A stretch of 64,000 bases of DNA from DASQPR01 sp963836785 (GTDB taxonomy: Bacteria; Actinomycetota; Actinomycetes; Mycobacteriales; Micromonosporaceae), in the NCBI GenBank assembly GCA_963836785.1, contig CAWIKW010000005.1, positions 310,001 to 374,000 on the forward strand. Direction: 5' to 3'. The notes under the pieces were generated by a model that ran no database searches, had not been told where the DNA came from, and saw only the letters and a list, made by a program, of their open reading frames with translations. Both the position numbers and the translations under genes were made by a program. Position 1 is the first letter of the stretch. Every line of letters starts with the position of its first letter. Of the stretch, positions 1-8,538 are shown piece after piece.

Positions 1-43
1 ATGAGCAGCCACGTCGTCGGCGACAGCGCCCGGCAAAGGAGAG
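1..43 (+). other. Window edge, leader of ABC permease
   Basis: These bases hold the end of whatever lies upstream, most likely the ATPase partner of the ABC-2 permease that follows. All three forward frames stop close by (2-4, 45-47, 61-63), so I cannot tell which one is the partner's end. An AAAGGAG Shine-Dalgarno sequence is at 35-41. Confidence 0.4.
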
Positions 44-46
44 ATG

Positions 47-817
47 ATGAAACTCGCCCGTGACACCTGGTTGCTCTTCCAGCGACAGTTCTCGCTCGTA
101 CTACGCAATCCGGTGTGGATTGTCGTCGGCATCATCCAACCGCTGTATTACCTGTTCCTGTTTGGGCCGTTGCTCAAGAAGGCACTGCAGGCACAGTCGA
201 ATGGCCAGCTATCGTCGGGCGACGCGTACCGGTTCTTCGTGCCCGGCGTGCTGGTGCAGTTGGCCATCTTCGCCACGTTCTTCGTCGGCTTCGCGTTGAT
301 CAGTGAGCTGCGGGCCGGCGTCATCGAGCGCACGCGCGTGACGCCCGTGAGCCGCCTTGCGATGCTGCTCGGCCGCTCGCTACGCGACGTCGTGACGCTG
401 CTGTTCCAATGTGCACTGATCACCGTGCTGTCGATCCCGCTCGGCCTGACCGGTCAACTCGGCGACATCCTGCTCGCGTTCGCACTGCTGGCGCTGATCG
501 CGCTGATGCTGTCGTCGCTGTCCTATGCCGTCGCCCTCAAGCTGCGCAGCGAAGACGCGCTGGCACCGCTGCTCAATACCGTCGGCGTGCCGATCCTGTT
601 GCTGTCGGGCATCCTGCTGCCGCTGACCTATGCGCCGCATTGGCTCCAGACGACGGCAAAGTTCAACCCGTTCTCGTGGGCGGTGGACGGCGCCCGGGCG
701 CTGTTCAACGGCAACCCGAGCGATCCGAACGTGTGGAAGTCGCTCGTCATTCTGAGCGTACTCACGGTGTTGTCGGTCGTCTGGGCCGCGCGGTCGTTCG
801 CCAAGAGCGTGCGTTAA
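47..817 (+). CDS. ABC-2 type efflux permease (DrrB-like)
   Basis: Integral membrane subunit of an ABC-2 exporter of the daunorubicin-resistance DrrB type; it would form the channel for an ATPase partner that should lie just left of the window. About 256 residues with a short cytoplasmic N-terminus followed by roughly six hydrophobic segments; the family's 'NP.W...G..QP..YL' type first helix is visible near residues 20-40, and a late 'FNPFSWAVDGAR' segment near residue 208 is typical. Two adjacent ATG codons exist (44 and 47); the second sits 5 nt after AAAGGAG and is preferred. The gene ends at a strong hairpin. The substrate cannot be told from sequence; these systems export drugs, lipids or polyketides. 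Confidence 0.85.
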   Translation: MKLARDTWLLFQRQFSLVLRNPVWIVVGIIQPLYYLFLFGPLLKKALQAQSNGQLSSGDAYRFFVPGVLVQLAIFATFFVGFALISELRAGVIERTRVTPVSRLAMLLGRSLRDVVTLLFQCALITVLSIPLGLTGQLGDILLAFALLALIALMLSSLSYAVALKLRSEDALAPLLNTVGVPILLLSGILLPLTYAPHWLQTTAKFNPFSWAVDGARALFNGNPSDPNVWKSLVILSVLTVLSVVWAARSFAKSVR

Positions 818-828
818 CTACCAAAACA

Positions 829-870
829 ACGTGGTACGGCGCTGAGCCAGGCTCACCGCCGTACCCACGT
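829..870. terminator. Bidirectional hairpin terminator
   Basis: Arms ACGTGGTACGGC (829-840) and GCCGTACCCACGT (858-870) pair with one bulged base, with an inner GCTGAGCC/GGCTCACC pairing. It lies between two convergent genes, and a T-run (886-890) follows on the + side just inside the facing gene. Confidence 0.7.
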
Positions 871-882
871 TGGTGTGCGGTC

Positions 883-1539
883 TTAGTTTTTGCGGGCGAG
901 CGTGACGCCGTCCGCGATGGGCACGATCATCGACGTGACGCGCTTGTCCGCCACCACAATGTCGTTGAATTCGGCCATCGTGGCGTCGTCGGCGTTCGTC
1001 GGCGGCAGCACGATCCGGCCGCCACGCAGCACGTTGTCGATGAGGATCACGCCGCCCGGGCGGATCCGCGGCACGATCTCCGACCAGTAGTCGGGATAGC
1101 CGGTCTTGTCGGCGTCGATGAACGCCAGGTCGATGTGTGGATCGTCGGGCATCGCCCGCAGCGTGTCGATGGCCGGACCGAGCCGCAGTTCGATGCGGTC
1201 GGCGACGCCGGCACGAGCCCAGTAGCGCTGGGCGATGTTCGTGAACTCCTCGGAGATGTCACAGCAGATGAGCTTGCCGCCGTCGGGCAGGCCACGCGCG
1301 ATCGCGAGCGCGGACAGGCCCGTGAACGTGCCGATCTCGACGGCGTGCCGGACGCCGATGATCTGCGTCATCAACGTCATGAAGGGTGCCTGCTCCGGCG
1401 CGATCTGGAAGTGCGCGAGGTCGGGAACCTGCTCCTGCGTCTCGGCCATCAGCTCGGCGACAAGCCGATCCGGCGCCGCGCTGTGCGCGACGACGTAGGC
1501 ATGGAGCTCGTCGGAGAGCCCGATCGTCCTCTTGCTCAT
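883..1539 (-). CDS. SAM-dependent O-methyltransferase (caffeoyl-CoA type)
   Basis: Class I SAM-dependent, metal-linked O-methyltransferase of the catechol/caffeoyl-CoA OMT family; in actinobacteria these are soluble enzymes of mostly unknown acceptor. 218 residues, the family's usual length. The SAM-binding motif I 'VEIGTFTG' lies near residues 65-72, the acidic end of strand beta2 'CCDIS' follows, and 'AFIDADK' near residue 136 carries the metal-binding aspartate. An in-frame GTG three codons upstream is possible, but a TACCGT box sits 7 nt before this ATG, so a leaderless start here is preferred. It converges on the ABC permease across a shared terminator. Confidence 0.88.
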   Translation of the reverse strand: MSKRTIGLSDELHAYVVAHSAAPDRLVAELMAETQEQVPDLAHFQIAPEQAPFMTLMTQIIGVRHAVEIGTFTGLSALAIARGLPDGGKLICCDISEEFTNIAQRYWARAGVADRIELRLGPAIDTLRAMPDDPHIDLAFIDADKTGYPDYWSEIVPRIRPGGVILIDNVLRGGRIVLPPTNADDATMAEFNDIVVADKRVTSMIVPIADGVTLARKN

Positions 1540-1546
1540 GGGTGCC

Positions 1547-1552
1547 ACGGTA
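1547..1552 (-). promoter_or_regulatory. -10 box TACCGT for the O-methyltransferase
   Basis: On the minus strand TACCGT ends 7 nt before the ATG at 1539 and no Shine-Dalgarno is present, as expected for a leaderless transcript. Confidence 0.5.
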
Positions 1553-1581
1553 GTCGTTCCACCCGTCGGGCATGCGCCGCA

Positions 1582-2307
1582 CTAGGTGAGGGTGGGACGC
1601 CAGAGGTCGGTGATGCGTACGCCCAGGTCGGCGAGCATCGTACGCACCAGGGGTAGCGAGAGGCCGATGACCGTACCCTGGTCGCCTTCGACGCCGGCGA
1701 TGAACGGGGCGCCGAGGCCATCGACCGTAAACGCCCCGGCTACGGCCATCGGCTCGCCCGTCGCGACGTACGCGTCGATCTCCTCATCGTCGATGTCCGC
1801 GAAGTGTACGGTCGTCGCCGCGCCGGCCTCGACCTGTTTGCCGGCGCCCACGTCGATCAGGCAGTGACCGGTGTGCAGCACGCCCTTGTTGCCCCGCATG
1901 GCGCGCCAGCGGCGCGTGGCATCGGCCGCGTCGACCGGCTTGCCGAGGATGTGGCCGTCAAAGTGCAGCACCGAATCGCAGCCGAGCACGAGTAGCCGCG
2001 GACCGCCGTCGGCCTGCCCGCGGCCGGTCGGGCTGGCGGCCTGAGCGTGATCGACGTCCGCATAACCGGTCGGACTGGCATCGCCCAGAGCGTGATCCGT
2101 CCTTGCGCGGCCGGTCGCGACCAGCCGCCGCGCGACGGCCTGCGCCTTGAGCCGGGCCAGCGTGAGGCTCAACGCCTCCGGCTTGTTCGCGTCGACCGTC
2201 GACTCGTCGACGCCGCTGACCAACACCTCGCAGTCGATGCCGGCCGCGTCGAGAAGCTTTCGCCGGGCCGGACTGGCCGACGCGAGAACGAGCCGTGCTG
2301 CGGTCAC
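1582..2307 (-). CDS. maf: Maf-family nucleotide pyrophosphatase
   Basis: Maf proteins hydrolyse non-canonical or modified nucleoside triphosphates to monophosphates and are linked to septum formation control. The N-terminal 'LASASPARRKLL' signature (residues 7-19), 'LGCDSVL' (108-114) with the catalytic-site aspartate, and 'EGDQGTVIGLSL' near the C-terminus are present. At 241 residues it is longer than usual (about 200) because of a low-complexity insertion at about 65-103, in which 'DHA..ASPTG' occurs twice. Start is GTG, 7 nt after a TAGACT box. In M. tuberculosis maf follows accE directly; here an aldo/keto reductase lies between them. Confidence 0.93.
   Translation of the reverse strand: MTAARLVLASASPARRKLLDAAGIDCEVLVSGVDESTVDANKPEALSLTLARLKAQAVARRLVATGRARTDHALGDASPTGYADVDHAQAASPTGRGQADGGPRLLVLGCDSVLHFDGHILGKPVDAADATRRWRAMRGNKGVLHTGHCLIDVGAGKQVEAGAATTVHFADIDDEEIDAYVATGEPMAVAGAFTVDGLGAPFIAGVEGDQGTVIGLSLPLVRTMLADLGVRITDLWRPTLT
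2013..2100 (-). repeat. Imperfect internal duplication in maf
   Basis: Two imperfect copies of a stretch of about 50 bp, each holding CCGGTCGG(G/A)CTGGC and GAGCGTGATC, lie side by side inside maf. They encode the two 'DHA..ASPTG' copies of the insertion. Confidence 0.6.
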
Positions 2308-2314
2308 GCGGGGC

Positions 2315-2320
2315 AGTCTA
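2315..2320 (-). promoter_or_regulatory. -10 box TAGACT for maf
   Basis: TAGACT on the minus strand ends 7 nt before the GTG start of maf. The expected -35 position (about 2338-2343) falls inside the 8-bp tandem repeat. Confidence 0.55.
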
Positions 2321-2328
2321 TCCAGGTC

Positions 2329-2368
2329 GTTGCGGCGTTGCGGCGTTGCGGCGTTGCGGCGTTGCGGC
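2329..2368. repeat. Five perfect tandem copies of GTTGCGGC
   Basis: Five head-to-tail copies of the octamer GTTGCGGC with no mismatch, directly upstream of maf and over its predicted -35 region. Such arrays change copy number by slippage, so promoter spacing may vary. Confidence 0.95.
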
Positions 2369-2434
2369 GATCGCCGCGATCGCGGATCGAGGTGCGGCGC
2401 GCACGTCTGCGTTCCGACTCGGTGAGCGCGCTGG

Positions 2435-3448
2435 CTAGCGGCGGCGTCGCTGGGTTGGATCCTGGATCGACGGTGGTGTGGCCAGATACATGTCGGCTGG
2501 GTTGACGTCCATGCCGGGCGGCACGACCTCGTCGATCCGGTCGAGGACCTCGTCGCTCAGCTCGACGTCGGCGGCAGCCAGCGAGTCGGCGAGCTGCTCC
2601 GGCGTGCGCGGTCCGATGATCACTGACGTGATCGCGGGATGGGCCCGCACGAATGCCGTGGCCAGGTGGGCCAACGGCAAGCCGGCGTCGGCGGCGACGC
2701 CGGTGAGCTTGTCGACGATCTCGGCGCGGCGCTGATTCGCCGCGATGCTGAGGTCGAAGGCTTGCGGTGCCCGCTCGGCTCGATGACTGCCGGCGATATC
2801 GCGACCACTGAGCCAGCCGCTGGCCAGCGGGCCGTAGCTCAGCACGCCCATTCCGTAACGTTGGGCGGTCGGCAGAACGGCGACTTCGACGGCGCGGTTG
2901 ACGATCGAGTAACGCGGCTGCTCGGTGAGAAATCGTGCGTGACCGCGTCGCTCGGCGGTCCATTGTGCTTCAACGATCTTCTCGACCGGGAACGTCGAGT
3001 GCCCGAATGCGCGGATCACTCCGGACCGCTGAAGATCGGTCAATGCGCCGAGGGTTTCGTCGAGGCCCGTGTCCCAGTCGTAGCGATGTAGCTGATAGAG
3101 GTCGATGTAGTCGGTCTGCAACCGGCGCAGGCTCGCCTCGACTGCGCGCTTGATCCAGCGCGGCGAAGCACCGCGCATATTCGGTTCGGGGTTGGACGGA
3201 AAGCCGAATTTCGTCGCCAGGATGACCTGATCCCGCCGGCCCTTGAGCGCCTCGCCGACGATCTCCTCGGTCTCGCCCTCGGCGTAGACATCCGCCGTGT
3301 CGACGAAGTCGATGCCGGCGTCAAGCGCGGTGTGAATGATGCGAATCGACTCGGCGTGGTCGGGGTTGCCCCACTTGCCGAACATCATCGTGCCGAGACA
3401 CGTGTCGCCGACCGACATGCCGGTGGCGCCGAGATATCTGCGTTTCAT
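2435..3448 (-). CDS. Aldo/keto reductase
   Basis: NADPH-dependent oxidoreductase of the aldo/keto reductase superfamily, the group that includes bacterial YajO/potassium-channel-beta-like enzymes. 337 residues with a complete catalytic tetrad in order: D50 and Y55 ('DTADVYAEG'), K80 ('LATKFGF') and H121 ('YQLHRYD'). The NADP-binding end 'SVIIGPRTPEQL' is near residue 285. The open frame begins further up, but the ATG at 3448 follows a GAAGAAGGA Shine-Dalgarno and matches the family's N-terminus ('MKRRYLGATGMSV'). The natural substrate is unknown. It sits between maf and accE and is an insertion relative to the mycobacterial order. Confidence 0.92.
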   Translation of the reverse strand: MKRRYLGATGMSVGDTCLGTMMFGKWGNPDHAESIRIIHTALDAGIDFVDTADVYAEGETEEIVGEALKGRRDQVILATKFGFPSNPEPNMRGASPRWIKRAVEASLRRLQTDYIDLYQLHRYDWDTGLDETLGALTDLQRSGVIRAFGHSTFPVEKIVEAQWTAERRGHARFLTEQPRYSIVNRAVEVAVLPTAQRYGMGVLSYGPLASGWLSGRDIAGSHRAERAPQAFDLSIAANQRRAEIVDKLTGVAADAGLPLAHLATAFVRAHPAITSVIIGPRTPEQLADSLAAADVELSDEVLDRIDEVVPPGMDVNPADMYLATPPSIQDPTQRRRR

Positions 3449-3583
3449 CGATCCTTCTTCCGGGCAGACGGTAACTGGAGGCTCCTCCATTTTACCTCGA
3501 GTGCCGACCTCATTTTCCGGCCTACCGGTCGAACCACGCCGCGAATCCCGTGATGGCGATCACGGCCGTACGGCGGGCCGCTG

Positions 3584-3802
3584 CTACCGCGTGGACATCC
3601 AGGCACCGCGGCCGGGTCGCGGGAGGCGGCCGGGGCGAGGCGCCGCGCTCGCGCGCCAGCGCGAGGGCAGCGGCGCCGGAGCCGAAGTCGCGGCGGCAGC
3701 CGCCGCAGCAAGGCGACGAGACCACAGCACTCCGACGATGGCGGCCAGCTCGTCGGGCGTCGGCGCACCTCGGACGACCCGGAACATCGGTTCCTCAGAC
3801 AC
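3584..3802 (-). CDS. accE: Acyl-CoA carboxylase epsilon subunit
   Basis: Small actinobacterial subunit that binds and activates the acyl-CoA carboxyltransferase (beta) subunit in acetyl/propionyl-CoA carboxylase complexes. 72 residues; recognised by the short conserved block 'FRVVRGAPTPDELAAI' near residues 6-21 and by lying directly downstream of accD. The rest is Ala/Arg/Pro-rich, as is common. Start is GTG at 3802, preceded by GGAGGTGCC; the frame is open further upstream but without a ribosome site. A 14-bp-arm palindrome lies between accD and accE and could set their relative expression. Confidence 0.82.
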   Translation of the reverse strand: MSEEPMFRVVRGAPTPDELAAIVGVLWSRRLAAAAAAATSAPAPLPSRWRASAAPRPGRLPRPGRGAWMSTR

Positions 3803-3823
3803 GGCACCTCCGTCGGTCTCGAC

Positions 3824-3881
3824 TGATCTTGGGGTTAACGACCTCAACTTGCCTCGTGATACGTCGATAACCCCAAGATCA
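3824..3881. repeat. Palindrome with GATCTTGG ends between accD and accE
   Basis: Perfect 14-bp arms, TGATCTTGGGGTTA (3824-3837) and TAACCCCAAGATCA (3868-3881), with a 30-nt loop. It lies between two co-oriented genes and resembles palindromes at 7148-7195 and 31530-31591. It could be an attenuator, a processing site, or a dispersed element. Confidence 0.85.
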
Positions 3882-3895
3882 CGAAGGCAACAGGT

Positions 3896-5500
<1,605 letters not shown>

Positions 5501-5507
5501 GTCGCTG

Positions 5508-5513
5508 ATCGTA
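5508..5513 (-). promoter_or_regulatory. -10 box TACGAT for accD
   Basis: TACGAT on the minus strand ends 7 nt before the GTG of accD. It is one half of a compact divergent promoter shared with birA. Confidence 0.5.
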
Positions 5514-5526
5514 ATCTCGACCCGGC

Positions 5527-5532
5527 TAGGGT
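5527..5532 (+). promoter_or_regulatory. -10 box TAGGGT for birA
   Basis: TAGGGT ends 6 nt before the ATG of birA. With the accD box only 13 bp away on the other strand, polymerase binding at the two promoters should be mutually exclusive. Confidence 0.55.
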
Positions 5533-5538
5533 GGACGG

Positions 5539-6396
5539 ATGGGCTGGTCGCCGTACACCGACCTGGAGCGGCCACCGCTGTCACAGGCCGCCCTGCGTCG
5601 CGCGCTCGTCGTCGATGGCGGGCTATGGACCGGGTTGGACTATCGCCCGCGGACGGGCTCGACCAACGCCGATGTGTCCGCCGCCGCCCGGGCCGGCACG
5701 GGCGAGGGTTACATCGTCGTCGCCGACGAGCAGACCGCCGGTCGCGGCCGGCTGGAGCGCGTCTGGCAGTCGCCGCCACGGGCCGGGATCGCGACCAGCG
5801 TCCTGCTGCGTCCGGGAGCGGCCGTCCCGGCCCGAGGCTGGTCACCCGTGCCGACCTCCGGGTACGGACTACTGCCGCTCCTGGCCGGCGTGGCGCTGGT
5901 CGAGGCCGTACGCCGGCTCAGTGACCTGGACGCGGTCCTGAAGTGGCCGAACGACCTGGTGATCGACGGGCGCAAGTGCGCCGGCATCCTGGCCGAGACC
6001 GTGCCCGACGGCGGGTCGGATGCCGGCCCGGCCGCGGTCATCGGAATCGGTCTCAACGTCACACTGCGGGAGCCCGAGCTGCCCCGACCCGACGCCACCT
6101 CCCTCCAGCTGGCCGGCTCGGCCTGCGTGGACCGGGATCCGTTGCTCCGCGCGGTCCTGCGCGGCCTCGCCGACTGGTACGGCCGCTGGCGCGACGCCGG
6201 CGGCGACCCGGTGGCATCCGGACTGATGGAGACCTACCGGTTCCACTGCGCGACGATCGGTGCGATGGTCCGCGTCGAACTGCCCGGCGGCGGCGAGGTC
6301 ATGGACGTCGCGAGCGGTGTGGACGACGACGGTGCGTTGGTCGTCGACGGGCGCCGTGTCGCGGCCGGCGACGTCGTTCACGTACGCGCGGCCTGA
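5539..6396 (+). CDS. birA: Biotin-[acetyl-CoA carboxylase] ligase
   Basis: Attaches biotin to the carrier lysine of biotin-dependent carboxylases through biotinyl-AMP. 285 residues; class I type without an N-terminal DNA-binding domain, so it should not be a repressor. The biotin/ATP loop 'GRGRLERVW' (about 69-77) and 'LKWPNDLVIDGRKCAGIL' (about 134-151) with the catalytic lysines are intact, and a C-terminal SH3-like domain follows. The start is a leaderless ATG after TAGGGT. The divergent pairing with accD is conserved in mycobacteria and makes functional sense, because its product charges the carboxylase. Confidence 0.94.
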   Translation: MGWSPYTDLERPPLSQAALRRALVVDGGLWTGLDYRPRTGSTNADVSAAARAGTGEGYIVVADEQTAGRGRLERVWQSPPRAGIATSVLLRPGAAVPARGWSPVPTSGYGLLPLLAGVALVEAVRRLSDLDAVLKWPNDLVIDGRKCAGILAETVPDGGSDAGPAAVIGIGLNVTLREPELPRPDATSLQLAGSACVDRDPLLRAVLRGLADWYGRWRDAGGDPVASGLMETYRFHCATIGAMVRVELPGGGEVMDVASGVDDDGALVVDGRRVAAGDVVHVRAA

Positions 6397-6589
6397 CGCC
6401 GCCGCCCGGATCCGTACGCCCGACCGCCATCGCCGTCGCAAATACGCCACGAACAGTGGACACCGGATCTTTCCCCGACCCGCTACCGTCATCGCGGACA
6501 ACTGACGTGGGTCGACGGGGCGACCCCGCGATTTTCGATCGCCGGCGCGGAGCCGCAAGGCGCACCTTTCGAATGTGGAGGAGGTTGGT

Positions 6590-7126
6590 GTGGGTTTCCC
6601 AGAAGACGAGCTGACCAGCAACGAACGCGTGGTCCTGGATCTTCACCCGCACTGGAAGCAGATGGTCGGGCCGTGGGCGGTGCTGCTCGTGGTCGTCGCC
6701 GGCCTCATCGCGGCGCTGGTCGGTGGCCTGGGCAGCGTATGGATGCTCGTCATTGGCGTGATCGGTCTGATCCTCGTGGTGTGGCTGACAGTGATCCCGC
6801 TCATCAAGTGGCGGACGACCCACTACGTCGTCACGAACGAACGCGTCATCACGCGCGTCGGAGTCCTGCGCCAGCACACCGAGAACATCCCGATCGACCG
6901 GGTCAGCGACGTGAAGTTCGACCAGTCGCTGTTCCAGCGTGTGCTCGGCTGCGGCACCTTGACGCTCGCATCCCCGGGCGAGCACGCGCCGGACGTGTTG
7001 AACAACATCCCGCACATCAAGCACGTGGTCGCGACGATGCATGACCTGATCCACCCGGACGCGCTGCCGGTGCAGCCGCAGCAGCGCGAGTCGCAGGACG
7101 GCACTACGCAGCAGCTCAACACGTAG
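6590..7126 (+). CDS. PH-domain (bPH2-like) membrane protein
   Basis: Conserved actinobacterial membrane protein with a bacterial pleckstrin-homology domain; function unknown. 178 residues: a short N-terminus ending in 'LHPHWK', two hydrophobic segments at about 24-65, then the PH-like domain starting at 'WRTTHYVVTNERVITR' and including 'NIPIDRVSDVKF' and 'GTLTLASPGE'. Start is GTG at 6590 after GGAGGAG; the frame is open to an ATG at 6575 that would overlap the ribosome site. It sits next to birA as in M. tuberculosis (Rv3278c, from memory). Confidence 0.85.
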   Translation: MGFPEDELTSNERVVLDLHPHWKQMVGPWAVLLVVVAGLIAALVGGLGSVWMLVIGVIGLILVVWLTVIPLIKWRTTHYVVTNERVITRVGVLRQHTENIPIDRVSDVKFDQSLFQRVLGCGTLTLASPGEHAPDVLNNIPHIKHVVATMHDLIHPDALPVQPQQRESQDGTTQQLNT

Positions 7127-7147
7127 CGGATCGCCGCGTCGCCGGCG

Positions 7148-7195
7148 GATCTTGGAATCATGGCGGTGCTATGGCGTGGCTTTGATTCCAAGATC
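7148..7195. repeat. Palindrome GATCTTGGAATCA between convergent genes
   Basis: Perfect 13-bp arms (7148-7160 and 7183-7195) with a 22-nt loop. The right arm and loop are the last codons and the stop codon of the facing maoC gene. It may serve as a bidirectional terminator, though no T-run follows. Confidence 0.85.
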
Positions 7196-7687
7196 GACGT
7201 CGGTTGGCCGCCGAGCAAACCAGCCGCGGAAGCGAATTCGTACCGCGACCGCCTCCGGCCGTTGCTCGGTGGCCAGGCGTGTCATCGTGGCGGCCAACGT
7301 CAACGTGCCGACGCTCGGCTTCGCGGTCGATGGTGCGGCGGCCAGGACCTCCAGCCGGATGGCGAGGCGGTCGCCGCCGTACACGGGCGCGGTCCACCGC
7401 AGCTCCTCGAGGCCCGGCGACGCATCGGCGGCCGCTCGCGACAGGAGATGATCCGCGTACGCCCGCATGAAAAGACTCGCCGTATAGAAACCGCTCGCGA
7501 TCACGTCGCCGTACACGCTGGCCTGCGCGGCGTCGACGTCCACGTGGTACCACTGCGGGTCGAAGCGGCGGGCGAATGCGAGCATCTCGTCCCGATCGAC
7601 CTCCGCGACACCGAGATCGAAGATGGTGCCGGGCGATATGTCGTCGAAGAACAGTTCGGCGGGCTGGCCGGTGCCGGACCGGATCAC
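7169..7687 (-). CDS. MaoC-like hot-dog dehydratase
   Basis: MaoC-family (R)-enoyl-CoA hydratase/dehydratase-like protein, single hot-dog fold, probably acting on an acyl-CoA. 172 residues: 'LFFDDISPGTIFDLG' near the start, the hydratase segment 'FARRFDPQWYHVD' (about 36-48) where D and H are the family's catalytic positions, and 'VIASGFYTASLFMR' (about 60-73). Start is GTG at 7687, overlapping the stop of the upstream gtrA-like gene by 4 nt (GTGA), so the two are translationally coupled. The final residues lie in a GATCTTGG-type palindrome. The pairing with a GtrA protein is not explained by any pathway I know. Confidence 0.85.
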   Translation of the reverse strand: MIRSGTGQPAELFFDDISPGTIFDLGVAEVDRDEMLAFARRFDPQWYHVDVDAAQASVYGDVIASGFYTASLFMRAYADHLLSRAAADASPGLEELRWTAPVYGGDRLAIRLEVLAAAPSTAKPSVGTLTLAATMTRLATEQRPEAVAVRIRFRGWFARRPTDVDLGIKATP

Positions 7688-8526
7688 GGCCGGAAGTGGC
7701 CCGACGCATCCGGTGCGGACTCGATCGGCAGGAGCTCTTCCAGCTCGAGTTCGGGCGACAGCTCCATCTCGGCCGGCCGCCCGATCTCGAGCGGCGTGGC
7801 CAGGGTGAGGTCGTGGAACGTGCCGGGAGACACCGTGCGGTGGCGGGCGCCGTTCGACGACGTGCTCTCCTCCGCACTGTGATGGACCGCGCCGTTGACC
7901 GTCGCGCCGTTCACGGCCGCGCTGCCGTTGATGGCAGCGCCATTGACCGTCGCGCCATTGAACGGCACGAACGGTCCCGCGGCGCCATTGACCGGCAGGA
8001 CCGGTCCCGCGGCGCCACGGCCGGCGTCCGGAGCCGGCGCAACCGGTGGGAGCGGCACGCCGATCTCGATCGCAAGATCCTCGGCGACACCGGTGCTGTC
8101 CTTGCGGAACACCAGGTAGCGGTAGCAGAGCAAGAGGAAGACCGTGCCGATCGCCACCGACACGACACGTACGAGGTTGTATTCGAGGCGGTCGGTGCTC
8201 TGCAGGTTGAAGGCCACCTTGGCCAGTGCCATCACGCCTTGCTGGATGCCGAGGCCGACCAGATTGACCGCGACGAACAGCGGCAGTTCCTGCCGGAGCG
8301 CCCGGCGCGGGCGGTGACGGTACGTGATGTAGCGGTTCAGTACGAACGACGTCGCCGTACCGCCGGCCGTCGAGACGGCATTCGCCCACAGTGAGCCCAT
8401 GCTGCTAAACAGCAGGTTGAACAGCAGGAACCCGAAGGCCGTATTGACCACACCGGCAAAGCCGAACGCGAGGAGCTCGCGGGCTAATCGCTGGTAGCGG
8501 TCGGGCAGGGCGCGGAGAAGACGCAC
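7684..8526 (-). CDS. GtrA-family membrane protein with Asn-Gly-Ala repeat tail
   Basis: GtrA-like proteins are small four-helix membrane proteins thought to move polyprenyl-linked sugars for cell-wall or O-antigen glycosylation. Residues 1-145 form the GtrA domain with four hydrophobic segments and the typical 'FVLNRYITYRHR' (about 62-73) and 'CYRYLVFR' (about 135-142). The remaining 135 residues are an unusual extension: about 165-230 is low complexity with repeated 'NGA' units, then an acidic Glu/Leu-rich end. Start is GTG after TAAGGT (6 nt). The same neighbour relation to birA/accD is known in M. tuberculosis (Rv3277, from memory). Confidence 0.88.
   Translation of the reverse strand: MRLLRALPDRYQRLARELLAFGFAGVVNTAFGFLLFNLLFSSMGSLWANAVSTAGGTATSFVLNRYITYRHRPRRALRQELPLFVAVNLVGLGIQQGVMALAKVAFNLQSTDRLEYNLVRVVSVAIGTVFLLLCYRYLVFRKDSTGVAEDLAIEIGVPLPPVAPAPDAGRGAAGPVLPVNGAAGPFVPFNGATVNGAAINGSAAVNGATVNGAVHHSAEESTSSNGARHRTVSPGTFHDLTLATPLEIGRPAEMELSPELELEELLPIESAPDASGHFRP
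7895..7985 (-). repeat. Coding repeat (Asn-Gly-Ala units) in gtrA-like gene
   Basis: Degenerate 12-18-bp units of the type GCGCCATTGAC(C/G)G encode about six 'NGA' motifs in the C-terminal extension. Confidence 0.7.
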
Positions 8527-8532
8527 TCGGCC

Positions 8533-8538
8533 ACCTTA
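8533..8538 (-). promoter_or_regulatory. -10 box TAAGGT for gtrA-maoC
   Basis: TAAGGT on the minus strand ends 6 nt before the GTG of the GtrA gene; no Shine-Dalgarno is present. Confidence 0.55.
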
